Notes: a model not told the origin generated them from the sequence alone. A stretch of DNA of 64,000 bases from Calliphora vicina (GCF_958450345.1 NC_088783.1:15503701-15567700), one strand, 5' to 3'. Positions 11,922 to 23,052 are shown, counted from the stretch's first letter. Numbers and translations: made by a program.

Positions 11922-13282
11922 TGTTCTTTTTTTACTTTTGTATATATTTTTATTTGTTGTATTCTTTTTTTTAATATTTAAATGTAGTAAATTTTGTAGG
12001 TTTATTTTTTGTAATTTTTTAACTTAATTTAAGCAATTTAGTTTTTGAATAAATTTATTTATGATTTTTTACGGTTATTTGAAAAAATAAAATAGTACTG
12101 ATAGAAAAATTTTAAAACAGAGAGTATAAAATTAAATAATTGTGTTACAAATAGGGGGTTTATTATCAAACATACATACACGCTTTCTTAACACATTCAA
12201 TAACACTGAGGCTTGCAACACTGATTCTGCGGCACAGGATTTATAAGTCATAATTTCAATACAAATATTAATGAAGAACTCAGCCTATAAATGACTTCTA
12301 ATTTCAATAAAAGTAATTCATAGGCATAAAGCTCTGCTCCATTATGTCATTTAACTAAATTGCATGCAAAAAGTTACACCGCAGATCAAAATGTTTGACG
12401 CCCTGTGCAATTTTAATCAAGCATCAATCAATCAGCCAATCAATCAATTACTAAATGTTTAAGAAAGTTTAAATTATATAAATTAGCCTCGTACTAAACT
12501 AAACTTAAGAAATAATCAACAATAAGATCGTTTTATTTTATTTTATAATATTTAGTTTACAGCTAATGTTTTTTTTATTCAAAGAACATTTTCAAATTTT
12601 CTAAAAAAAGAACCAAAAAATTAAAAAATAATAAAAAGTGATTTAAAAATATTTGAGCAAAAATGTTTTACTGCCAAACGCAGTTAGTAATAATTTTTTG
12701 TTAAAATTGTTTTCTTTAAAAAAATTCAAACTATTTACAGTGGTTTTTGTCTTAATAAAATTATCAGAAAATATTGTTGTTTGTTTTGCTAAAATAACTT
12801 AAAAATTTAAATAAACATTTACAAGTCTTTTATTTTATATTTAACAGAATATAACAAAACTTAATTTACATAATTAGTTTATTATTATTACTTTTCATTT
12901 AAAAACTGTACAGAAAAACACACAAAAATTATAAAAATAATTTACAAATTATCGGTGGGGGATGACTTTAAAATTGGAAAGTTTTTCTTTTTTTTCTTCA
13001 AGTATTTTTTGGCACAATTGTTTGTTTTTTTAGTTTTTAATTGAATTCAACTAAAACAATTAAAAAAATATAAAAATATTGTCCCAAAGTGTTTTAAAAA
13101 AATATATAATTCAAAGAATATTTCAACTAAAGAATCACAAAATAACACATTTTTTTTACAAGTGTTTTTTAAAAAAAATGAAGCCATTTTTAACATATTC
13201 AGATTTTATAATAATTTTGGCTTAATCTTCGTTCGCTTGGTGCCACACTTGTTTAGAGTGCCGTCAGTTTTCTTTAAAATTT

Positions 13283-13290
13283 TCTTTGGT
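13283..13290 (-). promoter_or_regulatory. miR-9 8-mer seed match in Beadex 3' UTR
   Basis: The transcript reads ACCAAAGA, a full 8-mer complement (positions 2-8 plus the A) of the miR-9 seed, 61 bases after the stop codon. dLMO is an established miR-9a target in the Drosophila wing, so position and identity agree with known biology. Confidence 0.65.
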
Positions 13291-13351
13291 AATTACCACT
13301 GTTCAACCAAAAATGCCTTCTATGATAATTGGCCATTTGCATAGTTGTATT

Positions 13352-13667
13352 TTAGCTTGAGGCCCCCAAAGAATTCTTCATATGAGCTCCGGCCCCAGCG
13401 CCAAAGGGTGAATTGCTGCCCGGTCCAGTCTGAGGTCCATTGTTATTGTGATCGCCCGGTGTTCTAGGACTATTGCCGCCGGCACCCATCATGCTTTGGG
13501 CATTGTTAGAGCCAGCATTGCCATTGGGCGTATCCTGGGCAATTGAGTTGGCATGACGTTTCAACATGGGATGATTGGCCATGGAGGCGAATACCAAACG
13601 CTCCTCATAGTCATATTCACATAAAATCTTATTTTCACACAAATAGAAACGGTCACCCACACAGAAT
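13352..13667 (-). CDS. Bx: Beadex terminal coding exon (end of LIM2 and C-terminal tail)
   Basis: The exon follows the acceptor at 13669-13668 and supplies the A that completes an Arg codon (AG|A). It then encodes the last LIM2 ligands (C163, D166), the conserved stretch just after LIM2 and a Gly/Asn/Ser/Pro-rich tail of about 80 residues. It ends LGASS then TAA at 13354-13352. The tail is low complexity and less conserved in the family; the LIM2 part is unambiguous. Confidence 0.93.
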
Positions 13668-16600
13668 CTGTAAAAGAGAGAGAGAAAAAAAAACACATGA
13701 AACATCAGTAAAAAAAACCTTAAAACAGTATTTAAAAATTCTTAAATTTCCGGCTGCCGGAAGCACTTCGATTTTCCAACCAAATGCATTTGTATCAAAA
13801 AAAATGTAACATTTTTTAATTTACTTTAAAACAAAAACAAAACATGTAAAAAATACCAACAAGCAAGCACATCAAGAAAAATGTCCACCTTCTTTGTTTT
13901 TATGCAGAGAAAAAATTTACATATTTGTGATTTATGTTGAAAAGGAAGTTAACAGCAGCAGAGACAGTTTGTGATGAAGGTTCATGGCATAAAAAAATGT
14001 CACATTTAGTTACATATTTTTCTTTCATTCATAACTTTGTTTTGATAAACAAAACAACAACAAACATTGTAGTTCTTTTGGTGCAGTGTAAAGAGCACGT
14101 AAAAAAATGGCGCTGCAGTTAGGGTTTCCCTATTTAGTTGTTAGAAAACTAGGGTAGTCAGCACTACTATTTCGTTTAGTAGAGTTAATCAATCAGTAAC
14201 CCCCTGTCTATACTTGACAAATATTTATCGTAACAATTAATGACGTTTGTTGTCAAGACAAAGTTGTCTGAGCAAAAGCACTAACAATTTTATCATAACG
14301 AAGCAATAATACTAATAAATGACCACTACAGCTGATAATTTTTTATATTGACAACAATTTTGACGTTTATCATGACAAAAATGTATCTGGTATAGAAATA
14401 GGGTAAATTTTAGGATAGATGTGGGCATCATTAACGAAATTTTAAATCTCAAGTTAGTGACAGTTATTGTAGTATAACAAAATTGTTACAAATACAATAT
14501 TAATTTGTTCATATCGTCCACATGTTGCAATACCTGTTAAAAAGTATTTGGAATGAAGTGGTTGGGAAGTTTTGCCTCACCCGCTTTATAGTCCAGAGCG
14601 TACCCCGTCCATACCCTATATATATATATATATTGAGACTAGGTTCACACACGTCAAGTTTACTTGAGCAAGTCTTGAGTTTATAGAAGAGAGAAGAAGA
14701 AATGGAGGATAATCTTTCCCATCTCCTCTCCTCTCTCGTCTGCAAAATCATGAAAACGTGGCGTGTGTGAGCCAGCACTAAGCATTACTATGAGACCAAT
14801 ATTGTAAAAATTGGATAAGCGATTACAAAGTTAAATACAATTGAAATTAAGCGATTTTACACCATTCTTATATAAAATTTTAATGAACCTCGTTAAGATA
14901 CAAATTCTGTATAACCATCAAGAAACTGTGTTCCAAGTTTGAACAAATTTGGAAAGCGTAAGGTCCGATGCCTTGTTTATACTTCCTCCTTTGTCGAAGA
15001 ATTAAATGGAGTAGTAATTAAAATTGTTAGTAAATGAATGTTGGAAATACCGCTCATATCACCTCACTGTTATTAGAGCATTTCAATTATGAAATTTTGT
15101 TTATACTCCTTTTAAGTTTCAAATTCTTATTAAAATAAACATTTAATAAAAATGAAATTTTAATTAAACTTGTGCTTTACTTTGTTTATCTTAATCCTTG
15201 ACTTAACTATTAAATTAATAGATTTTTAAACTTAAAATTCCTCCCAATTTATATTTGTTAACTGACTTTCAACCTTAAATCCTTTATATTTACATAAGCT
15301 TTCTGTTGCATGTAAAACGAAATGTTACAAAATTTCATTTTATTATTATTCTTTTAAAAAAAATTGTACAATATTCCATGCAAAGAACTAATTAAAAATG
15401 CATTTTTAACTGCATTTAATATGCATGCATATTGTATAAGATATTGTTTGTGGCAATATTGAAAAAAAAGCGGCAAAAATAAAACCAAAGGAATTGCCCA
15501 AATATAATGGAAACTTCAGCTGGATATTGGGACCTATCTGGTGGCCTTAAGCTAACCAATATGTATAAAAATAAAAAACCGTGAATTTTTCATATTGAAA
15601 ATGCAAATAAATATGGCGTTCATTGTATTGTTGAACTAATCAATTTTTAAAAAATTAATTCAATTGCCAAAAACTCATTCAGGCTTACATGTGTTCACCT
15701 AGCAGGGGAAAGAGAGTGGAATTTTTTTTATTCGTCCTGTCATAAGTCTGCAGATTTTTAAACTGAATGGCTAGCAGGACTAAATGATTTATATGTTTGA
15801 GTGAAAATATGTATGATGGTGTATATTGAAATATGTCGAGCGGAAATGTGACGTTTGTGTTTATTATTTCCACTGTCAACTGTAGGCAAAAATAGCAAAA
15901 AAGAAAGAAAAATTGGTTATAAGCAACAGACCCGTATTTTTTCATTATTTTATTGTTTCTTTTTTTATTAGCAATTTCTGTCGTTTTGTGGAGTTTTGCA
16001 TAATTTCCTGTTGATGTTGTCCCTTGTCGTCAACGTCATCGTCAACATCATCATCATCAGCATCTCCGTCATTGATATCGAAGGCAAGTAGCAAGTGTTG
16101 ATAGGAAATTTCTGTAACTGTTTTTGTCTACCGCGTTGCCAGTTAAAAAAAGTGTTACAAGTGAAGTTGGCAAGCAGTAGCAGTTGAAGTAAAACGGAAG
16201 CACCCGCATTTTGTATGCCGCAAAGCAATTTTTACATGTGGTTGGTCTCTTGTTTTACACCACATTTTACGCAAAAATATTTCCTTTTTTCAGCTCTTAA
16301 CCTCCCCTCCCAAACCCATGTTTATTTACAGTATTTATTTGGTGGTATTGTTGTCCTGAATTGTTGATCTTTTGTATTTTTTCTTATTTTTTTTTGGGGA
16401 TTTTCTGTCAATAGAACTATGTAGATTTTTTAGCTACTTTTTACTACTATCAATTTCCCCATAAGGCACAGGTGCTGCTGCTCATATTAACTTTTTTCCA
16501 AGAGTTTTAAAATGTTTTATACAGAGTAAAATTTTGTTTTTTTGGTTTTGAAAGATAAACATTGCTATGTTTTTTGTTCGTATTTTTATTATTGTTTGTG

Positions 16601-19600
16601 TTGCAGTTTATATCCTGGATTTTGTTGTAAAGTTAAAAGTTTTGTGAGCATTTATTTTTGTTATTTGTAAAAAATCATGCAGCAACATGCATAAATCATG
16701 ATAGTCAAAAATAACAATTGAAATCCTTTTGTAAGTCATGGAAAAGCTGATGTTTTTTGTTGTTGTTTATACTTAAATATTCAATTTATTTGGCTTAAGA
16801 GTTTGTTAAATGTCAGTGGCAATTTGTTTAAATATGGCTAGATGTTTTTCTGTTTGAAAGACAAAATTTAATTTTTAGTAATACTCTATAATCAATTTGC
16901 TATAATGACAGTATATTATTACAAAGAGTTCGGGTCTGATCAATTATGCATACCAGCGAGCAGTAGTTTCTCTAGGATCAGTCCATAATGGTTTGTGTAC
17001 ATTGAGCTAACGATTTCATCGTCTCTGAACGCCTTAATTACATCAACCAAAAGAAGGTAGTCTGGTACGGCTTTAATGATTTCACCGATTACATCGTCAG
17101 TGATCTAAAGATATATATTTTACATAGGAAGTTTGGAGATAATAATTCGAGCTGCTCGACTATTCGAATTTCCCAGATTAAGCAGCGAGACTTAGAGTAG
17201 AGCGTAATGTCATCCGAAGTACCAACCTTGATGACTCTAGGATCATCAAACTGAATCGCTGAATGAGGACAAGCAGTAAAACGATTAAAATCATTTGAAA
17301 AACTATAGCTTGGATTCAGGAGTTGGCAACATGTGTTCAGTGTCTCTCTAACCCAACGAAGAAGGATGACAGGATCGCAATTAATTCCGGAACGATCTCG
17401 AATCATAGTGCAAGTTCTGAGAAGCTGTCACCACTCGCATCATTCGTGCTGGTCGACTATGCGAATTTCCCAGTAGAAGCAGCGAGATTTGCTGTAGAGC
17501 CTAATGACATTCAAACGTTTGATGAGAACAGGAGGGAAAAATATTTAGATTATTTGATCTTGGAAATATATGGTCCACACTACAGTTTCTCTCTATTCCA
17601 ACGAAGAAGGATACTTGATTATGAATCCAAGTTCCAGTTCTTCAAATAATCTACACATTTTTTCCTCCTGTTCTCATCAAACGTTTGAATGTCACTAGGC
17701 TCTACAACAATATGTGGTCTACAGTTCAGTAATGCCATATCCGATTCTGATTCTTGTTTGCCTACTGCTGACTTTTCATGAGGCACCCTGAAATGAACTG
17801 CAGTTCACAAACTTCCTGCCTCGGACACAGATAATGTTGAAATTCCTTGGGGATCGATCAGTTAAGTATCTTATAATGGTTCTTAAGAGAAATAATAGTA
17901 CAGACCGATATCCACCCTGTCTATTGTGGCTCTTCTCCTTCCCTAGTTTACCTTTTACATACCACCAGCTCGTCACCAAATACACAGTATCACCACATTA
18001 ACCGCCAGTTCCACTCAGATCTCACAGGTCTGACAAGACTTCCTCCTGGGAGTTTCTAGTTTCAACATCATACAGTTGGGGACATTCCTGTCTGGAAAAA
18101 TATTCGTGTATACAGGAAGGTTATTTGTGTATTCGAGGAGAACATACAGAGGTATTTACAAGATCTTTTGGATTGGAGTGCATATACCTCAGCTTTGAAT
18201 AACATTCATAGAGACGCGGTGGCAAGATACCGCATGAATCCCGGAATTGGAGGTCGCCATAGCAGACACAGAGAACCTGCCCAGAAAAACAAAATGCCTT
18301 CTGGTCCTCCATAAATCCTTCCGTCCCCAATTTTTACCTAGCTCAGGGCATAAAATCACCCACATATTCAACTTCACTTCTTCCAATGGATTTATGGATT
18401 AAACTAGTAGAAGTTCCACAATACCTTTGCCTAGACCACAATGCAGAATCCTCGTATTAGAAAAGTGTATAGTTTTAGCTGTTATAACAACAATAACACT
18501 AAAGTTACCATTACAATTGTTTTATTGTTGAAATATTTAAAAAAAACACCTAGAGATTCAGTTAAGAATCTTAAATACACATAAAAATAAATTTATAATC
18601 CTTTAACATTAATAAAAATGTACTTTCTTATAATTCACACCCTTTTTAAAACAAAAAACTAACAAAATTCCCAATACCCAAATTTACAACAACAAAGGGT
18701 GGGAAAGAGCAGCAAATAACGGGTTTTCTTAACTAAAAACAACAAAAACAAATATGTAAACAAAGTAAATATAAAAGTGATGCCAATTGCTAACATTTTA
18801 TGTATTTTGGCTGGGCACTCCACAGCATATGAAGGGGCAAATGAAAAAATATAGAATAAACCAATAAAATTTTTATTTAAAGTGTCGTTTGGGGTATTAA
18901 CCCAAAATGTAACAAAGTAAGTAAGAGATTGTAAAATGATTTTTTCTGTAACTTTTGGTAAATAAAGAAATGTCTAAAACCCTTTTTGACACAAAAGAAC
19001 AATAAAGAAGAAAAGCTTGTTGCTTATAGGCCATAAAAATACATAAAACATGATTTGTTTAGAATATTAGCGTATTTTAGCAATACAATAACTTAACAAT
19101 AATTGTCTGCTAGGGTACAATTATTGCTAACAAAATACAAATTATTTACAAAATTTATTGAATTCTTACCTGTGATTACATTGTTGACAGGCAAAACATT
19201 CTAAATGATAGACATTTGTGCGGGCACGCATAACCATTTCAAATGCCGGAATGACTTTACTGCAAGCAGCACAATAACCTGTATTACCAAATAGCCTATA
19301 AAATAAAAATAACAAAAAATAAATAAATATATTAATATTTTATAGTTACATTAATATTTCAAATAAATATTTTTGTTTTACAAAATATAGGTACTTAATT
19401 TACCTTAAATAATCTCTTTTGCATAGCATTAGATTGCCTTTAGTGTACAGCGTTGAGCCCACCTCACCCAGGCGGCAGTCACAACAGCCACATTTAAGAC
19501 AATCCTCATGCCACAGCATATCCAAAGCTCTTAATAAATAACGATCCTGAATGTGTTTGCCACAGCCGGCACATAATTGGCTGCCATTGTTGTTGTTATT

Positions 19601-19717
19601 ATTGGCCGCCGCTGTTATACTACTGCCATTGGCGTTGTTTGTATTGTTGCTGGTGGAATTTTGTAAATTATTTGGACCCACATTGGGTTCGGTTTTTGTT
19701 ATATCCATAGTCATCAT
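13352..19717 (-). CDS. Bx: Beadex / dLMO, LIM-only transcriptional co-regulator (three coding exons)
   Basis: Joining 19717-19404, 19295-19170 and 13667-13352 gives 756 nt, 251 residues plus stop. Residues 1-48 are a low-complexity Asn/Ser-rich N-terminus. LIM1 has ligands C49, C52, H70, C73, C76, C79, C99 and D102. LIM2 has C113, C116, H135, C138, C141, C144, C163 and D166. A Gly/Asn/Ser/Pro-rich tail follows to residue 251. Both introns split an Arg codon after its second base and have GT/AG borders. LMO proteins do not bind DNA. They bind LDB1/Chip through the LIM domains and compete with LIM-homeodomain factors (Apterous in the fly wing), so the product is expected to act in the nucleus. 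The spacing and sequence of the tandem LIM pair match the fly LMO rather than a LIM-homeodomain protein, as no homeobox follows. The ATG pair abuts a splice acceptor, so the 5' UTR, or an alternative N-terminus, lies on an unseen upstream exon. Confidence 0.93.
14202..14403. mobile_element. Possible short MITE in Beadex intron 2
   Basis: Imperfect inverted ends (CCCTGTCTATAC and, inverted, CCCTATTTCTATACC), with an inner inverted pair GACGTTTGTTGTCAA / TTGACAACAATTTTGACG. The boundaries are approximate. Confidence 0.4.
16950..18460. repeat. GC-richer, internally duplicated block of unknown origin
   Basis: Base composition is clearly less AT-rich than the surrounding intron. Segments near 17150-17215 and 17447-17515 are related (TCGACTAT[T/G]CGAATTTCCCAG, AAGCAGCGAGA), as are 17305-17360 and 17575-17620 (CCAACGAAGAAGGAT), giving a direct duplication with a period near 290 bp. 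Short open frames exist on both strands but match no family I recognise. It could be degraded transposon coding sequence. Confidence 0.6.
17494..17705. repeat. 64-bp inverted repeat pair
   Basis: 17494-17557 (GTAGAGCCTAATGACATTCA to TATTTGA) recurs inverted at 17642-17705 with about four differences, separated by 84 bp. It would form a long stem if transcribed in the Beadex pre-mRNA. Confidence 0.9.
19170..19295 (-). CDS. Bx: Beadex coding exon 2 (LIM2, first part)
   Basis: 126 nt encoding residues 105-147. It carries the first zinc site of LIM2 (C113, C116, H135, C138) and the ligands C141 and C144. It starts with the last base of the split Arg codon (AG|G) and ends CAC AG before a perfect GTAAG donor. 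The reading frame fits exons 1 and 3 with no indel. Confidence 0.93.
19296..19403 (-). other. Beadex intron 1 (108 bp)
   Basis: A short intron with a GTAAAT donor and an AG acceptor behind a T/A-rich tract (TTTTATAG). It is composed of plain AT-rich sequence, with no other feature seen. Confidence 0.88.
19404..19717 (-). CDS. Bx: Beadex coding exon 1 (N-terminus and LIM1)
   Basis: The exon opens directly after a strong acceptor (pyrimidine-rich tract ending CAG at 19720-19718) with ATGATGACTATG, giving three possible start methionines at residues 1, 2 and 4. It holds the Asn-rich leader and all of LIM1. It ends TTA AG before a GTAAAT donor, and the split AG|G codon continues in the next exon. 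I chose the first ATG because no coding is visible upstream in this frame. An upstream coding exon spliced in frame cannot be excluded. Confidence 0.92.
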
Positions 19718-19720
19718 CTG

Positions 19721-21033
19721 AAATGGGAGAGAAAGAGATTTGGAAAATTAGTTTTATTGAACAAATATTACTTTTAAAAATCCTATGAATTAAATTAAAT
19801 TTGAAATCTAAATGTACTGAATTATTTGTGGTAGAGAAAACTGCAAAATTTCAAGCCGGAATATCAATTTAGGGTACTTCTCCAGATTTATTAAGAAAAA
19901 TATATATTTATATCTAGTTTGCTTTAATATCTGCTATAATTGTATAGTTTTAATTTGCCTAAGGGGTTCAAATTAAGTTTTTTTATCATTAGCTTGTTAA
20001 TTGTTTAGTTTTTCCCATATTCAGTATCAAATATGGCAGCTCTAATGTAAAACAAAACTTGGTAGCACTTTTTTGACGTCAACAACTAGAGAACAATTTT
20101 AAGCAATGCCACATTAATTAAATAAGATATTGGCGATTCTTGCTGTAAAATAATTTTTAATGATTTTGAGCAAATTAAGTAAAATTTAAAAAAATATATA
20201 TATTTTTATACAAAAATAATAACTAGAAATGTTTAAAAAAGTTTTTTTTTTTTTTTTTTAATTATTAGTTTTAATTAAAACTAAGCTAAAGAAAACTCTT
20301 ACAAATCTGTTTTAAATGATAATGAAACATCACGTAAATGCAAAATAATGAAAAATGTAAAAACTTTTTCTTCCTTCTTACAAAGAAAACTAGTAACAAA
20401 CAATATCTCGTAAACATAAACGACTAGCCAAACGTTTGGCCAAACTTTTACATAACATTTACTTGAAAAAAAATATTGAAAAAATCTAGCAAAAAGGATA
20501 AAGACGTGTATGACCAAGCAACCAACCACTCACTGTAAACAACATCAGGGGTTAGTAGTTAAAACTAACATAAAAACATTGAAACAAATCGCAGCCACCA
20601 ACAAAAAAAAAAAACTTTAGGAAGAAAATAAAAAAGGAGAAAAAAAATAAACGATCCTTTATAAAAATAAATGAATTATTAGCTGTAAGCATCAGTTGTT
20701 ACTTTATGTAACAAAAAGAACAACTTTAAGACTAAAAAAAACAATTCAAATTTTAAGTCTCAGTAGAGTTGAAAATTACACTGGCACGATATAAAAAGGG
20801 TTGACAAAAATTTTTATTTTTAAGCAATAAAATCTGATGAAAACTATTAAAAGACTGACCCCCATAATCATAATCAATTTTAAATTTTATCAAATGTTTA
20901 TAAAAGAAAAATTCTCAAAAAATTTGCCTGTACAAATTTATTTTTTATTTTTTTATTATTTAAAATTCATATTTTCATTAAAGAAAGTTTTACTAAAAAA
21001 GATAACTGCGGAATTGAGCATTCCACACAACTT
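19721..21033. other. AT-rich region upstream of the first Beadex coding exon
   Basis: Expected to be intronic if the 5' exon lies further right. 20858-20905 resembles one arm of the foldback element at 26414. Poly-A and poly-T runs occur, but no gene was found. Confidence 0.6.
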
Positions 21034-21105
21034 GGGCTCGTCCGGGAATTGAACCCGGGACCTCTCGCACCCGAAGCGAGAATCATACCCCTAGACCAAC
21101 GAGCC
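21034..21105 (-). tRNA. tRNA-Pro (anticodon CGG)
   Basis: A 72-nt cloverleaf. The acceptor stem GGCTCGT pairs with ACGAGCC and is followed by discriminator C. The A-box region reads TGGTCTAGGGG, the anticodon arm is CTCGC-TTCGGGT-GCGAG with anticodon CGG, and the T arm carries GGTTCAATTCC. A T-run suitable as a Pol III terminator lies about 25 nt downstream on the minus strand. There is no intron and no visible defect. Confidence 0.95.
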
Positions 21106-21641
21106 GGTATTTTCACGGCTGGCTAATTCTGTTTATCAATATCACACAACAACAACAAGCCATAAAAACAACAAAAACACCACCAAGAACACATATAAAA
21201 AAGAAAGGAAATAAACAACAACAATACAATACTTATAAAATGAGTCAACTAATTCTATAAGGCATGCTCCCTTTAAGAGAGAGAGAGTAAGCAAAACAAA
21301 TGCAAGGCTAAAGTGAGTAAGCAAATATGTCTATTTTTAGAATTATGAAAACACACACTCAACAACAACAAAACCTATACTGTTTAAATAGCAACAACAA
21401 CAAAAGAGAAAGCCAACAAGTACTTGAAAATAAATAAAAATTGTTTTTGTGTTGCTAAAAATAAACCTAAAAAAAGAAAAACGATATTCTGCCATAAAAA
21501 ATAAGCAACAACATAAATGATTAGGCAAACAAAAAGAAAGAACTTTTGTTAGAACATAATTCTTATAGTTTTGAGTAGATATTTTTGATGACGTTCTATG
21601 GTCACATACTTTTATTTGATTTTTGTCCAGCGGCCTTTGGC

Positions 21642-21713
21642 GCCCTTTTAGCTCAGTGGTAGAGCACTGGTCTCGTAAACCAGGGGTCGTGAGTTCAAAC
21701 CTCACAGAGGGCA
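21642..21713 (+). tRNA. tRNA-Thr (anticodon CGT), copy 1
   Basis: A 72-nt cloverleaf. The acceptor stem GCCCTTT pairs with AGAGGGC (one G-U), discriminator A. The anticodon arm is CTGGT-CTCGTAA-ACCAG with anticodon CGT, and the B box reads GAGTTCAAACC. A run of ten T closely follows the 3' end as Pol III terminator. Its sequence is identical to copy 2 and the flanks are duplicated too. Confidence 0.95.
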
Positions 21714-21849
21714 AATCGGAATTTTTTTTTTGTTTATTTATTTTTTTAAATATGTATTTAAATTGTTTTAATTTATAAATAAGTAAAATTATTTTTAAAT
21801 ACAAATAATTCAGAATAAATTTATAAATAAATTTAAATTCCCTTTTTTA

Positions 21850-22388
21850 TGCAAAATACTGTTATACAAAGGAAATAGAAAAAGGTATAGAAAATAAGTT
21901 TAAACAAAAATTTTCTATAGAAAATGATGTTATACATAAGATTTGCTATAGAAAATACTGTTATATACAAGATTTTCTATAGAAAATACTGTTATACACT
22001 GTTATAAATAAGATTTTCTATATAAAATAAACAAGATTTGCTATAGAAAATACTGTTATACACAAGATTTTTTATAGATAGGACTGTTATACACAAGATT
22101 TTCTATAGAAACTACTGTTATACACTGTTATAAATAAGATTTTCTATAGAAAATACTGTAATTCACAAGATTTTCTATAGAAAATCCAGCTATACACAAG
22201 ATTTTCTATAGAAAATCCAGCTATACACAAGATTTTCTATAGAAAATACAGCTATACACAAGATTTTCTATAGAAAATACAGTTATATACAAGATTTTCT
22301 ATAGAAAATACAATTATACACAAAATTTTCCATAGAAAATACAGTTAAACACAAGATTTTCTATAGAAAACACTGTTAAACAAAAGAA
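21850..22388. repeat. 31-bp tandem array with palindromic core between tRNA-Thr copies
   Basis: About fourteen copies of a unit containing ACACAAGA then TTTTCTATAGAAAA, a perfect 14-bp palindrome, then TAC[A/T]GTTAT. In the better-preserved right half successive palindromes start at 22171, 22202, 22233, 22264 and 22295, exactly 31 bp apart. The left half is more diverged, with some longer units carrying an extra CACTGTTATAAAT. Confidence 0.9.
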
Positions 22389-22415
22389 TGTGTTTTTTGT
22401 CCAGTGGCCTTTGGC

Positions 22416-22487
22416 GCCCTTTTAGCTCAGTGGTAGAGCACTGGTCTCGTAAACCAGGGGTCGTGAGTTCAAACCTCACAGAGGGCA
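22416..22487 (+). tRNA. tRNA-Thr (anticodon CGT), copy 2
   Basis: Identical over all 72 nt to copy 1, with the same 5' flank (TTTTGTCCAG, one C/T difference, GGCCTTTGGC) and a diverged but alignable 3' flank. A T-run terminator follows at once. The gene arose by local duplication and appears intact. Confidence 0.95.
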
Positions 22488-22909
22488 AAGCGAGAGTTTT
22501 TTTTTATTTAATTTTTTATTAAACATTTAAATTGTTTTTATTTATAAATAAGTAAAATTATTATTTAATACAACTATAATTAAGTATAAACTTGGCAATA
22601 GAAAATTCTGTTATACACAAATTTATATTGAACAGCTAAATATTCTAACTCTATAGGAATTTAGAAATGAAATATTGAAATTGGTTTCAAATTATCAAAT
22701 GAATCGTGGTACTTTTGAATATAAAATAGTAAATATACCATTAAAAATATTAATTACTTAAGAAAATTAAGATTATAAGCTAAATTGTAGCATTTTTTGT
22801 GCAGTTTTATATTACACGGCAGACATTTTTTTTTATTTTTTTTTCAGCTATGATATAATGAAATTCTATGCCTATAAATTACTTGAATTGACTCTGGTAA
22901 ACACTTAAG

Positions 22910-23052
22910 GCCTGTTTCACGATGTCGAAAGAAAAATGATTCGAACAAATTTGTATGAAAACTATTCGAAAGAATTTTAAAATCTGAGTGTTTTTCATAC
23001 AATTTTCACAAAAATTTTGGACTCATTTCTCTTTCGACATCGTGGAACAGGC
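22910..23052. mobile_element. 143-bp palindromic MITE
   Basis: The ends read GCCTGTTTCACGATGTCGAA and, inverted, GCCTGTTCCACGATGTCGAA, with complementarity continuing inward (AAAGAAAAATGA / AAAGAGAAATGA; TTGTATGAAAA). It is a foldback element without coding. No clear target duplication was seen. Confidence 0.85.

Larger units (their letters stand above)
11640..13351 (-). other. Bx: Probable Beadex 3' UTR (end not determined)
   Basis: Very AT-rich sequence follows the stop. Many AATAAA-like hexamers occur on the minus strand (for example around 12535, 12165, 12042 and 11870), so the cleavage site cannot be chosen by eye, and many ATTTA pentamers are present. In Drosophila the Beadex 3' UTR is long and negatively regulated, and dominant Beadex alleles disrupt it. 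The left limit given here is arbitrary. Confidence 0.45.
13668..19169 (-). other. Beadex intron 2 (5.5 kb) with repeat debris
   Basis: A GTAAG donor and a CTTTTACAG acceptor bound this intron. Inside are a short inverted-repeat element near 14.2-14.4 kb, plain AT-rich DNA at 14.4-17.0 kb, and an unusually GC-rich, internally duplicated block at about 16.95-18.45 kb (listed separately). No further coding exon is recognisable. Confidence 0.85.
21620..22610. repeat. Duplicated tRNA-Thr module
   Basis: Two direct copies of [5' flank, tRNA-Thr, T-run, about 100 bp AT-rich flank] flank the 31-bp array. The 3' flanks share ATTTAAATTGTTTT[A/T]ATTTATAAATAAG and AAAATTATT blocks, which shows that the duplication was larger than the tRNA alone. 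A solitary array-like unit (GCAATAGAAAATTCTGTTAT) follows copy 2 near 22590. Confidence 0.8.

Noticed and set aside
13543..13809. Plus-strand open frame across the last Beadex exon
   Set aside because: It is the antisense shadow of the LIM2/C-terminal coding exon.
20790..20798. TATAAAAAG on the plus strand
   Set aside because: No initiator, transcript or exon signals follow at the right distance; such words are common in AT-rich DNA.
21343..21804. 153-codon minus-strand open frame
   Set aside because: It runs antisense through the tRNA-Thr gene and low-complexity AT-rich flanks; composition is Phe/Cys/Lys-biased, with no domain.
21850..22388. CRISPR-like array
   Set aside because: Repeats are contiguous with no unique spacers, and the host is a fly.
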